Shown: positions 46,353 to 57,123 of the stretch, piece by piece
Position numbering within the stretch: the first letter of the stretch is position 1
How the letters are laid out: each line of letters starts with the position of its first letter
Assembly (NCBI GenBank): GCA_021030905.1
Contig: JAGFMI010000004.1
Span: 496,001 to 560,000 of the forward strand
From: Pyrenula massariospora
Taxonomy: Eukaryota > Ascomycota > Eurotiomycetes > Pyrenulales > Pyrenulaceae
Direction of reading: 5' to 3'
Length of the DNA stretch: 64,000 bases
Notes under the pieces: generated by a model
Database searches by the model: none
What the model saw: the letters and a program-made list of their open reading frames with translations, nothing else
Told to the model about the DNA's origin: nothing
Translations under genes and position numbers: made by a program

Positions 46353-49300
46353 CTATTCCAAGGCCCCCATTTCCCCCTCCAACCCGACCTCACTCCCCCT
46401 GACCTCCCAAATTCCCAAATTCACATCCCCTTTCCTCTTCTTTCTCCCCCCATCTCCCTGGCTCTCATTTCCCTCCAACACGCTCTTCCCGACAATCGCC
46501 AACATCCTCACCACCTCGCCCATCTTCCCCGCCTTCTGCACCGTCTCTGCCACGCCCTCTGTACTTGCAATTAGCACAGCGACATTCATTGCATCCCCGA
46601 GATAGTCGCGTGACAGATTATAGCCGGCAAATTCGAGAGCGGAGAGCCAGGCGAGGAGGACTTGAGGAATGTAGTGCGTTCGGATTGCGGAGAGGGTTGG
46701 CGCGAGAGCAGGCGTTGGGGGGAGTGTAAGGAATTCTGGATCGAGGAGAGTGCGCGCTTGGGCATCAATGAGAGGGAGGAGTTTGCGGAGAGTGTGACGA
46801 TGGGCGGTGAAGGCGCGGGAGCCGTTGGTTTCACTAAAAGGGTGTTAGCATAAGGAACTTAGAAAAACAAAAGTGAGAGATGCTTACGGGTCTGCTTCTG
46901 CGGCGACTTTCGCCCATTCTTGAAGGGACTGGAGGGTGACCACTAATTGCTCGAGCTCTTGCCAGGTCTGAGCTTGCCTCTTCCAAGACAGTTGGTCTGC
47001 AAGGCTATCCAGCGCGGAAGCTGTTTTAGATTTTCCATTCATAATGCGTGGAGTAGAAGAAATGGCTGGATCGCTGTCTGGAGACTCTGGGGAAGAATCT
47101 CCGAGCGTAATGTCCACGTTCAGAACCGATTTCGAAAGGTCCCGTAAGCTGGCATCTTGTACCATCACGAGCGCAGCAGAAAGCTGGCCCTCATAGATGA
47201 ATTTGGCCAGATAGTTGGTGGCATATTCGCAACAAATCTCCCAAGAATCCATGTCTACCCAGCGGAACCATTCCAGACAATGGACTAGGTCAATGTAAAT
47301 CGAAGTCAACTCTTGGCCCATAAAATCCGTGCGGACTTGGAGCTTCCGAGGGATGCGAGAATGATTTTCAATGACATTGACTGGCTTGAATTGCTTGACC
47401 TTGTCATCACTCGGCGCAGCGAGTCGGAACATCTCGCTTAGCACTTGCATGAAGGATGTGTCATATTTTTTCATCAAGCTTACAACCAGATCACGTTCTC
47501 TGTCGTCTGTCATTTGAACCAAAACCTCACCGAGCGTTTTCGTGGCCAAAACTCGTGGCATGCAAGATGCGTAAAGAGGTGCTAGTTGTAAGAGACCCAG
47601 CTCCTGTAATTGATGGATGTAGGTAGAGACATTGTGCTGCATGAGGTTGTATTCCTGGCCACTGACATTCTTCATGTATCCGAGTCTGTCCAAGACGATC
47701 TGGATGTGGACAGCGGTCCGAAGCGCTTCCCGATCTTCGGTGCCAGCCAAAGACCAATCGTTTATATGTTTCTGGCTGCCCGGCTTATGATCTCTGGATA
47801 GAGTGCGGCCTGAGCTTGTGAGAAACTTTTGAATATTCTTTGTCATTGTGAAAGCTTGAATGACTTTGAACATGTCTTGACTGTTCAACTTCAGCTTCCC
47901 TTGCGAAAGCATAGTCGACAACACCTCTTGGATTTGATCGTAGCATTTCTTGGAAGGACTGCCTTGATAAAGAGGTCTTGCTTTCTGGCCTGGATTTTGT
48001 AGTCTTTGAGCGAGAGCTTTACGAAAATCGTCGTATCTTTCTTGCAACAGGCTGATGAAAATGACAAAGAGGTTGTCATCCGCAGTCTCACACACTTGCA
48101 AACTTCGATATTTGTTGCCGCCCAGGAGCCCATATATCGCTGCTTCGAAGCCCTCAACTCTAGTGTCCTCGCTTAGCAGACGGGCTGTAATGGTCCATGG
48201 CTGTTCTGAGCCACAGGCTTTGATCCATGCAAGGTTCTCGTCTGAATTGCTGCCTTCGGATGGGTCTGGAGGTCCAAGGATACTGCAGGCACGCCAATGC
48301 TCATTCCTCTGATCCCAGTGGTCCTTAACTTCGGTCCAAGGTCTGCCACGACGTATCATCTGCCAACATGTCATCCAGGCAGCCGCTTCATGAAAAATGT
48401 CTTCGTCAAAAAGAGTATGGTTTTGTCTGAGGGTTGCATCAGGATCCAACTGGCTGACGATTGCGGCACCATCAGGTCTGGTAATGTGCACATCACGACG
48501 CTCCTTAGGCTCGATGTACTGTGACCATGATCTTAGACGCTTCTGACCCTTGATCGTCTCTTTAGTGTAAAGCCAGCCAGATGCCCAAATCCCATCCCCT
48601 CTCTCTGAGCGCCCGCGTAGTGTTCTAGTGATTTCTTCGATTGGGGGACTGGAGGCATCAGCCGTTCTTTGCAGCCATGTGATGACCGCTAACGCTTCCT
48701 GCGCAAATACGTCCGCTCCGACAAAAGCTTCCCACCGGTCTAGGTCAGATGAATATCGGCTCAATCCTTGAAAGGCCTGTGATTGAGTAGCGCTGATTTG
48801 TTTCTGATGTTGTGGGTTGTCAATTGCTAATAAAGCTGCCAGTAGCTCCCAAACGTCAGCTTCTTGCTGATCTTGCGCAGGGTTTGGTCTCTGAGACGGG
48901 GCATTTGATGGTGATGATCGATTGCGATTTCTTGAGCTTGAACGGGCGTTTCGATTGGTCTCTGCATGTTTACTTGCATTCTTTTGGAACGCCTTCAGTA
49001 AAGCATGGGCATCGTCCCATAGGTCTTCTGAAGAGGCTTCCTTATTGGATACGATGAACTTGTCAAGATTCCGAGCGAATTCTTCGACTTGTTTGACGAC
49101 ACGGTCGGCAGTCTGCTGGAGACGAGAAAGGTCCTGCCGAGCTGAAAGACGGCTTGTAGGGGATGCCATACCGGGGTCTGATTGTTTGAGAGTCAGAAAT
49201 CTAATCGCAGAGCATAGGCATCAAGGCTTTTCGGCCTACCTTCTTCTTCATCAACAAAGGAACCGCTGTCCTCTGAGTCTGCATCCGAGGAAGGCAAATC

Positions 49301-49454
49301 GTGTTCGGAATTCCCGCTCTGTAGTTGTATGTAAGAAGATGCACTGGTACCCAAGGTACTTTGCAGTGGCACTTACAGCGGTGGGAAACTGCCAAGAACC
49401 CTCCCGGGCAAGCGAGGGAGGGGCTCGCAGTGAAGCGCGGGTGATGGGAGCCAT
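46353..49454 (-). CDS. NUP84: Nucleoporin Nup84 (Nup107 family)
   Basis: Four exons, 49454-49377, 49318-49240, 49177-46888 and 46833-46353; introns 58, 62 and 54 nt; about 975 aa. The first two short exons supply MAPITRASLRAPPS and an acidic Ser/Asp stretch, then DPGMASPTSRL; a start at 49169 alone would lose them. The long third exon is all-helical with recognisable Nup84/Nup107 blocks: ASGWLYTKETIKGQKRL, HEAAAWMTCWQMIRRGRPW and AAIYGLLGGN. The final exon continues the helical tail (HRHTLRKLLPLIDAQAR). Nup84 is a scaffold member of the Y-shaped complex coating the nuclear pore membrane. The 3' end of the coding strand is strongly G-rich whereas the stretch before it is C-rich. The gene appears intact. 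Confidence 0.9.
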
Positions 49455-49885
49455 TTTGGGCGGTGGAATGCTCTGCAGGCACTGTTGTGGTGGCCGCCGT
49501 GATTACAATGGCCTTCACTGTGATTTCCTGAGAAAAACATTGGAGACGCGCCCCTGGTGCACCAGACTCGATTTGGCTTAGACCCAGTCGCTCCACCATC
49601 CGGCCTTCAAAAACTGGTCGATGCCTTTTTTCTCTCCTTTTGATCAATGTCTTTACGGCAATCATTAGAGTCTCGGGGCAGACTTATACTGTCAATGTTT
49701 GTTCGGTGCTCACGATTGTCGAACATCAAATTGGCAATCGTTGTTTCCCTTGCCGGACCTTCTGCTGAAGGGTTGAAGGTGTGGGCCCCCCATACGTTTG
49801 TCACAAATTTCAAGACTCGCAATCTACCTATTCTTCTAGGTCGTGATGCTGTTTGGAAATTAGATTGCGCTTCTATGATGTTTGT
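49455..49885. other. Intergenic
   Basis: About 430 bp between two genes on the reverse strand. No separate gene seen. Confidence 0.5.
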
Positions 49886-50295
49886 CTATCTTTCCTCGCG
49901 TCTCTGCTTCATTTTCAAGCGCAGAAGACTGGCCTTCGGACAGCTCGAGGTCTTTGCCTCGTCTCCCTTCCGCTCATAAAACTGGTTACAGCACTCATAT
50001 AGAGCATCGATCTGTGATTGACATTTCTCCTCCTTGTATGAGTTCTTGCCGAGGCACTCTAGAAAAGCCTCTAAGTCAACATGGTCCATGCTTTGAGCAC
50101 GAGGAGACGGAAGAAACTTGCCCTGGATTGCGCACTTGGATGTGGCATGTCAGCATAGAAAACGCCTTCAGGTGCTCTGTGTCTTACTGCTCGAGGATGG
50201 CAAGGAGGCTCATACTTCAAATCCTCTTTTAGTCCCTATCAGACCAGTATTGTTAGATAGTGACCTCTCAACACCAAGGAGGCATGTAATACCAT
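49886..50295 (-). CDS. CMC4: Mitochondrial Cx9C-motif protein Cmc4
   Basis: Four tiny exons by reconstruction: 50295-50293 (ATG alone), 50235-50188, 50134-50122 (13 nt) and 50058-49886; introns 57, 53 and 63 nt; 78 aa. The spliced protein reads MGLKEDLKYEPPCHPRA, then CAIQECLGKNSYKEEKC, then QSQIDALYECC, SSCPK and LLRLKMKQR, matching yeast and fungal Cmc4. These twin-cysteine proteins are imported and oxidised by Mia40 in the intermembrane space. The last intron begins GCAAGT, the common non-canonical GC donor, and its use is required to join CAIQ to ECLG without an insertion. Exon 1 is the least certain piece, since GT just after ATG and an AG before GGACTA are the evidence. Confidence 0.8.
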
Positions 50296-51454
50296 AATTT
50301 AAGAGTCCCCTCTGATTGACGCAACTTTATTCACGCTTAGCTGGATTTAATGTCTAAGTGATTGATAAGCACATCACACTCAGGCATCCGTAAACGAATT
50401 TTCACATCAAAGTGACGGGTGAATAAAAAAAGATCTTGGCAATAAAAGATGACAGAAAATTGTCCCAGGCTTAATTCGCGGTCACCTAAAGCTCGCCGCC
50501 TTAGCACCCGAGCGTGGGTGATGGAGGTGCCGGAGCACCCAAGCTAGGGTGAGCGGGGTGTCAGGACATCCAGGTGGAGGCGACGCAGCATCCGAATCGA
50601 GGAGCAGAAAAAGACTTCTGTTTCTAAAATCGAATATTCCCTCAACGTCTTATGGGGGTTTATATTAAAGCATCTGTCAAGTCTGCTTTTATTAACTATT
50701 CTATGTAGAAGCAGCTTATAATAGTACCTTAGGAGCTAATCCCAATAAGAACTAGCATAATGAGTTGCCAAGGTACCCTGGTCAAGTGCCCTGGCCGGCT
50801 GCCCTCACAGTTTGTTGGCTGTGCGAGAAGAAGCAAGCGAGCATTGGCATCCCATCCTCTTGCCTGCGACATTCCGTCTGCGCCTGGATTAGAGATACAT
50901 CACCGGTAGTGTTTCAAAATTGCGATGAAGATCTTTCAGGTCCTGACGATGCATCGCAATCACTCCTTTAACCTTTCTCGGCGTCTTGCTCTATCCTACG
51001 CAGAGCAACGGTCCAAGCTCCGTTGCCCGGGATTCAATATGGTCATACCGAGACTGAGTGCATGTCAACTAAAACTCCCATTGACCGCCTCTGCGGTAAC
51101 TCGCAGGGTTTCATATTATGGTACTGAAAACGACCGCGGATGGCACGTACGGGCAACATGAAATCACCATTAAAGTGACTCACAAACGACTAAAGCCCTT
51201 AAAACTTCATTAACGCGTACTGTGTCCGGAATGCACTCTTTGTCACCCTGTCTTTATGCTCGGCGCCGCCTCTGCACAATAAGAAGCCGACACAAAGGCC
51301 TGCCGGCAGTATCAAAATAAGCATGCATCATCCTGGTTAAGGCAAGCTGCTATCCGACGGATCTTATTTTCTAAACAGAACAGGTTCCCATCCTCTATCC
51401 GTTTAGGACGCCTGCTTGTATCTTTCTCAGATCACGCCCCTTTTTTTTCTTCCA
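50296..51454. other. Intergenic, no gene seen
   Basis: About 1.2 kb between divergent genes. Forward ORFs near 50765-51161 have no motif. No recognisable transposon. Confidence 0.5.
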
Positions 51455-53246
51455 ATGCCTCCAGGAAAAGGAAAAAGAAAACGTCCTTCAGCCACTCAGT
51501 TGGCAGGAAAGAGGGCGACTCAAGCGTCTAGCACACAAGTAAGCAATTTCTATTCTTAACCCCTTTTTAGAGCATTACTTCCGTACCACCTTAAGCCTTA
51601 TAACCATCTTAAGATGATATCTTAACGGACAACGGTCGATATACCGTCTTGAAGCTGTCTCGCACCTATCTCGCAAGCGTCTCTTAATGTGGAGCGAGTC
51701 CAAGCACCATGGAATTTCCCCGTACGGATCTGAATCTACTGATAAGTCCTGCCGATTCTAGTCTCTAACCAGGCCTAAGACGGTTCTATCCCTTTCCAGC
51801 GGCCCCAAAACCCGTCTGAGGTCCAGATTAAATACTACTCAACCCGACCTGCTGTTTCAAGACAACCCCGAGACGATCCTGCGGAAACCTCGCCAGCCTA
51901 AAAATACCAGGGAAAGACAGCAGAGCCTGAATTCGGCTAATTTACGTGAACTTCAAAAGAGCCTCGGAGCTGCGCTCCCTGATCAACGCCAAGGAGTTAG
52001 CAGCGATATTACGGAGCAGCCCTCTCAGGAGGAAGCCTCTGTCGGATCAGAAGACAACGATCGATTACAATTATTCTGCCGCAAGTGGGGATATCTGTCA
52101 CCTTTATCCGAGGAGTCAGAAGCATTGCTAGAGGCAATTATCGCTCGTCCAGAAATGGCCAATGATTATAGGAGAATAAGTCCGACGAATAAAATGTTTC
52201 CATACGGTCTTAGCCAGCGCAAAGTCTCGCTAGAGGAAAACCTGACCCCGGATCCATACGTGGATACTATCAATCAACTCGAGGTTACAAAAACAGGTAT
52301 AGATCTCGAAAAGGAATTAGTATCCCATCGACAGTTGTGGTTGTTGGATCAAAAAAAATGTGAGAAGAAATCAAACGAAGGTCTCTACCAGCGAACAATA
52401 ATGATGAGCTTAATCGTTCGCCAAATTTTCATTTACAGGGCTGATGAGAAGGGTTTACGTAATCTCGACTTCAGCGTCGAAGTACCCTGGACCTGTCCAC
52501 CTATGCCATCCAGGGCATATGACTACAATCAGAAATTCTTAACACAACCCAAACCAGACCTCGCTGTAAGCTTTCTCCGAAAGTCCGTTGTCGGAAACGA
52601 CTTGTGGGACTGGATGCCGCCGCCAACCCAAAGCCTCGCCTGTTTTGAAAACATCGACGACGGCGGGCGGGACCGGATCTTCCATTTCTTCACCGTCGAA
52701 GCTAAAAAATCCCAGATATCATCGGGCGACACGGTAGGGAAACTTCAAAGTCTAAACAATGCAAGTCAGGCACTGCATAACATGTACGAATTCTTCAAGG
52801 ACGCCGGACCGGTACATGAGCAGATCTTCTTTGACCAAGTCCGATTCTTCTCGGTGGTAGCAAGTACCGAAGGTCTCACAATGCGCATCCACCGTGCAAT
52901 CCCGTGCCCGGAAGACCTCATTATGCCCAATCGACCCGAATACCCGTTGAACTTTGAGTGGGCCGTGTTTGCAAGATTAGGGGCAAGCCAGGGACTGGAC
53001 CAGGAATCCGTCTTCAAGCTGATTCAACGCATCTTGATCGCCTACGGAGTTCAAACGCTCAAGCCGTTGATCCACAGCGCCGCCAAAGCCCTAAGGGACA
53101 GACTGGTCGAGGATCCCGACCTGGTGATAGCTAGGTATAACGAGGATTTCTATCGTTACGGCCAGGTCAAGCCCTCCCCTACCACGGCTCAGACGGCGAA
53201 CCCGGCTCAATCCCGCAACGATACTCTACCGACGTTTAGCATATAG
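51455..53246 (+). CDS. Fungal protein with PD-(D/E)XK-like motif (DUF7924-type)
   Basis: Two exons, 51455-51538 and 51780-53246, with a long intron of 241 nt; about 516 aa. The first exon (MPPGKGKRKRPSATQLAGKR) is basic and could hold a nuclear signal. I set the acceptor at 51778-51779 because it is the one that keeps phase into the long frame. The C-terminal 300 residues resemble a widespread, uncharacterised fungal family that I believe is DUF7924: SVEVPWTCPP, KPDLAVSF, then FFTVEAKK, then LNNASQALHNMYEFF. A Pro-Asp followed some 70 residues later by Glu-x-Lys is how PD-(D/E)XK nucleases look, so nuclease ancestry is plausible but unproven. Flanking DNA is gene-poor. Confidence 0.68.
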
Positions 53247-54285
53247 AGTCTATGCACGAGAAAAGGTCAACGCAAGAAGAGAAAGGCTGGAGGATGAACC
53301 AAACAACGGATCGGGGGGCGGAGGAGGGAAAGCGTGCGGATTTTCTGTGAAGGGGAGGGAAAACTGTAACAGGGAGGATGTGCGATACAAAAAGAGAGGG
53401 GAGAACAGAAAAGAGTACAATAATGTGAAGTCTGAATCAATGAGAAAATTGAGTATGTAATTTACAAGTGCGCCCGGGGGTGAGTATAAGAGTTGGTTTC
53501 CGATTTCGAATAACTATAGAGACAGTGTACATTTACAAGTCGGTAGAGCAAATCTGTGACGCTTTATTTCTGGCTGGGTAGTTGGCCTTAAAGACAATTC
53601 ACCCTAGGGGAAGGAAAAGCAGCTCGGTAAAATGTAGCTATCTGTTTACCAGGACAGCCCGCTCCTGATTCTCGCGCTACTAATTTCTCAATGTTACACG
53701 CCCTCCGTATGCTCGCTTTCGATATTAGAAGACGCCCTATGATAGGGTGTTATTAAACATAGAAAGATAGCCTGACCTTGCTCCCTCTTCTCCATGAATA
53801 TTTCGGATCTATTACCACTCTCATCGCCTTGGACATTAATTTTCTTCCATTCGCCGAGCATGGTGCTGAGCTCAATACGAGTATCCTGCCGAGCTCAGCC
53901 AAGTTTCATCCAGATCTCACCCGAAAATCACCCACGTCGCGGGGTGAAGTCGGTCGTCTTGGCAGGCAGTCCGGACTTTGATGTCTGTATCTGCCTTACC
54001 AAACTGGTGGGGTATAAAAGCCTCTGCGCGCCGCGCTACTTTTTCTACTACATCAACCTTCTTCGCACCCCACCATCCCACCTTCTCCCTCGCCTCGTAC
54101 AGTACTCTACCTTAATACCTGCCCCTTCCAAACGTCTCTGCAAACTCTTGGCAGCACCACGCCGCAGCCATCTGCACCTACGATTTTGCCCCACAAATTC
54201 TAGCCTGCAGGCGCGTAACGTTTACCGCCACACTCCAGCCCACCAAGCCTTCCCTACAATCACTGCTCCTGATCTCAACGACACC
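53247..54285. other. Intergenic with SUMO promoter and long leader
   Basis: About 1 kb. The right part is the promoter and pyrimidine-rich leader of the SUMO gene; the forward ORF starting near 53794 runs through it into the SUMO exon and is not a separate gene. Confidence 0.55.
54013..54020 (+). promoter_or_regulatory. TATA box of the SUMO gene
   Basis: TATAAAAG about 270 bp before the SUMO ATG, followed by a pyrimidine-rich region around 54040-54130 as in many fungal transcription start regions. Implies a leader of more than 200 nt. Confidence 0.5.
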
Positions 54286-54737
54286 ATGTCCGACGACCAC
54301 GACCAATCGCCCATGGGCAACGGCGAACCCAAAGCCCCCCAGTCCACCGAACACCTCAACATCAAAGTGACAGACGGCAACAACGAGGTCTTCTTCAAGA
54401 TCAAGCGGACCACGCCCCTCAAGAAGCTGATGGACGCCTTCTGCGAGCGGCAGGGCAAGCAGCGCAATACGGTCCGGTTCCTGTTTGACGGGACGAGGGT
54501 TGGGGCGGACGATAATCCGGATTCGGTGAGTTAGAGTACAGCCTTGTCAGGCGCTCTGTGGATTCAATAGTCACTATGCCTCGAGATTGCGCTCGGAGCG
54601 AGTTTCTCCACAGCGGCAAATTTTTCTACCCGTGATTGGGGTTCCTCGTCAAACTGCTAACACTTGAATCCCAGCTCGAAATGGCCGACGGCGACACCCT
54701 CGAGGTCCACCAGGAGCAGATCGGAGGAGCGTGCTAA
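54286..54737 (+). CDS. SMT3: SUMO (small ubiquitin-like modifier)
   Basis: Two exons, 54286-54525 and 54675-54737, with a 149-nt intron; 100 aa. After a flexible polar N-terminus, STEHLNIKVTDGNNEVFFKIKRTTPLKKLMDAFCERQGK is the beta-grasp start of SUMO; the end of exon 1 gives FLFDGTRVGADDNPDS, and exon 2 gives LEMADGDTLEVHQEQIGG plus two residues. The Gly-Gly is the maturation site; SUMO proteases would remove the final Ala-Cys so the C-terminus can be joined to lysines via E1 Aos1-Uba2 and E2 Ubc9. Exon 1 begins C-rich and ends G-rich. There is one copy in the window. Assignment is firm. Confidence 0.96.
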
Positions 54738-55530
54738 GCCCATCCACCACTCGGCCGTAATCCCACATTCCAACGAGCTCGTCATCTTGAAAGCGCTGTG
54801 ACGAGAGCAAGCGGACAGTGGGCAAAAAGGACACTTTTGACGATGATGATGTCTATGAAACTGGCGAAGGAAGGCTGAATACCATGGTAGTGGGCGTGTG
54901 ACAGATGGGGCCCTTTTTTTGCGTTTGCAGGGCTTGCAGAATACGTTTTGAGCGGCACGATTTCAGAATACCAACTTTCGGTAGCTGCGAACCTTTAATA
55001 CACCGTGTCGTCTCAAGCTTTCGTAGCACGCACTATGGCCACAGGGCTATTGTATTCTAGTGGGTCTTCTGTAATGTTGATTATCAAGGCGTATATGCTC
55101 AGAATCAGTTGAGCAAGCCCGCTAGAAGAATTGTACTGTACGTATATATAATACACGATGGGGCAGTGAAGGCCGCCAGAATTTAAAAGGCCTGTGACCA
55201 TGATAAGGGGCCCTTACTAAGTACATGATGAACAGGGTGTACACAAGATGCACCGAGGATGCTTTCGTATTGCTTGCAATGTCCATGTTCGAATATGTAC
55301 TCAGAATGCCCGAGACATGAGGAGCCTAACAGGGTGGTTCGACTCTTTAGATCTGCGATAGATAGAATTCCTTCACATGATAGCCAAGCAGAGATGTCCC
55401 ACAATCGTCGACTTATGTATAACACCAACATCCCTCTCCATCCACCCACTTCCAACCCACACAAATCCCAAACAGTAATGTCTGGCTCAAATCCTCCCAC
55501 ATCGACCTCCCTCCCAGTTTGAATACATCC
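54738..55530. other. Intergenic with dispersed-repeat copy
   Basis: About 790 bp between SUMO and the next gene; 55033-55206 matches a region at 62 kb (see repeats). No gene seen. Confidence 0.55.
55033..55206 (+). repeat. Dispersed diverged repeat, copy 1
   Basis: Similar by eye to 62270-62436, same orientation. Shared order: ctatgg, ttctantgggtcntcnntaatgttgat, gcgtatat, gaagccgc, aatttaa, ccatnata. AT-rich and non-coding; could be a worn transposon-end remnant, family unknown. Confidence 0.6.
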
Positions 55531-56088
55531 CTAACTATCCCACACCGCCCTCCTCCCCCTCTCCTCCTCCGCCTCCCTCTCCCTCTCCCCCTCCCTCCTC
55601 CTCCTCTCCTTCTCCCTCCCCACCCGCTCAAACTCCCTCTGCTCCTCGCTCTTCTTCGGCGCCCTCACCCCCAGCCCCGCCGCAATCATCCGCCCCGCCG
55701 CGCTCGTCGTCTTCTCCGGCCGCTTCCCGGGAATGTTTGACCCCGTGCGTGCGTCGTGGGTGTCCCAGGCGCGGCTGAAGTCTGGCGGGCCGCCGGCGCC
55801 GCCGGGGGTGGTGCGGGAGGCGACGGGGGAGATGGGGGTTGGAGGCGGGGCGGCGGGGTAGTCGGAGGTGGAGAGGGAGGAGGTGGTGGTGGTGAGGTGG
55901 TTGGGGGGGAGGGGGTCGTCGTCGCTGGTGGGGGAGGGGGAGGTGGGTTCGTCTTCCCAGGAGTCGGCGATGGGGGTTTTGGGTTTGGACTTGGACTTGG
56001 ATTTGGGGTTGGACTGGGAATTTGGGATGTCGAGGGGCGTGGAGGCGGAGGAGGGTTTGAGGGTGAGGGAGGAGAGTTTGGCTTCCAT
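55531..56088 (-). CDS. Conserved fungal protein, disordered with charged C-terminal helix
   Basis: A single exon of 185 aa. The N-terminal half is Ser/Pro/Thr-rich and contains ADSWEDEP. The middle has PPDFSRAWDTHDAR-x-GSNIPG-x-RPEKT, a block I recall as conserved in hypothetical ascomycete proteins; its role is not known to me. The C-terminus is a highly charged Glu/Arg helix (EREREAEEERGRR), likely a coiled coil, ending VWDS. It carries the most extreme base asymmetry in the window: on the coding strand the first two thirds are C-rich and the last third G-rich, so codon and amino-acid bias go together. Start at 56088 because it fits MEAKLSSLTL. Confidence 0.7.
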   Translation of the reverse strand: MEAKLSSLTLKPSSASTPLDIPNSQSNPKSKSKSKPKTPIADSWEDEPTSPSPTSDDDPLPPNHLTTTTSSLSTSDYPAAPPPTPISPVASRTTPGGAGGPPDFSRAWDTHDARTGSNIPGKRPEKTTSAAGRMIAAGLGVRAPKKSEEQREFERVGREKERRRREGEREREAEEERGRRAVWDS

Positions 56089-57123
56089 TGTTGGCGGGGG
56101 TTTTTGGATCTGAGATGTGGGTTGGGGAGGCGTCGACGATGGTGGGAGGTAGAAGGCTTTTTGATGTTGGAGGGCGACGGGAGGTGCTGTGTCGGTGTGA
56201 GATCGAATGTAGATAGCGAGAGATTATGCCGTAGATTTCAGGACGCCTTCGTCAGAGGCCGGAAAGCTTGAATCAGTTAGCACGCGCAAATATCACCTCT
56301 TCGATCTCTCGTTGCTGTCGTAGAGCTGACGAGAAGACGTTCAGCCGCTCGACACGACACCTGACCTCGGCCCCCTCTGGCCGCCCAGATATCGTTGGTT
56401 CATGGGCGGGAGTTGGTGTGCGCCGCACGCATCACCGAAACTCCTTCCCCACAGATGTGGAGGTAAAGCCCAGCCTTGCAGAGTCGCAAACTGGGAAAAT
56501 CTCCCCACGTTTATGCATCATCCGGGGGGTTCCCGCAGTGTGAAGGATGCCGAACCGTCCCCCAAGGGGTGAAGGCGCAGGAACTACAGGGTCGATAGGC
56601 TCGGGCCTGCCGGGGATGCGTGGTACAGGATCCAGGGTGGGTAGCATTAGAGCCTCCTGAGTCGCGTGCGAGGGATCTTTGGGAGGAAGCTCGCCGTAGA
56701 TTTTCTAGCAATTAGAGCAGTCAGTCGCTATTGAGGGGATAAATTATCTTGCTGGATTTCGGAAGCCGTCTAGAATGAGAAAGTCCTTTTGTTTTGTGAG
56801 ACTATCACCTCGATGGCCTGGGATGCTCTTCCTTGATCACCTCCGACATCGGCCGAACTTTTTGGAGATGTCTTCCCCTCATGGAGTTGTTGTCTTCAAG
56901 ATTCAAGATATCTAAGTCTTTACTCTCTTTTTAAATCATTGACTCGTAAAAGTAAAGGAAGGCAGAGATGGATTCCTTGAAGACACTTCTTAATTTCGGT
57001 TGAGTTGCTTCGCATGGCTTTCTGACTTTTCCATATCCTATTCCAAGATTTTGATTGATTGAAGGCAGCATCTAGAGATCAAGCATGTTTTAGACATTTG
57101 CTGCAAAGACTTGTCCTTCTCAA
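56089..57123. other. Intergenic (divergent promoters)
   Basis: About 1 kb. Short ORFs only; includes the leader of the succinyl-CoA-ligase-like gene. Confidence 0.5.

Noticed and set aside
50330-51450. Possible transposon remnant before the nuclease-like gene
   Set aside because: I looked for terminal repeats and transposase or reverse-transcriptase motifs and saw none.
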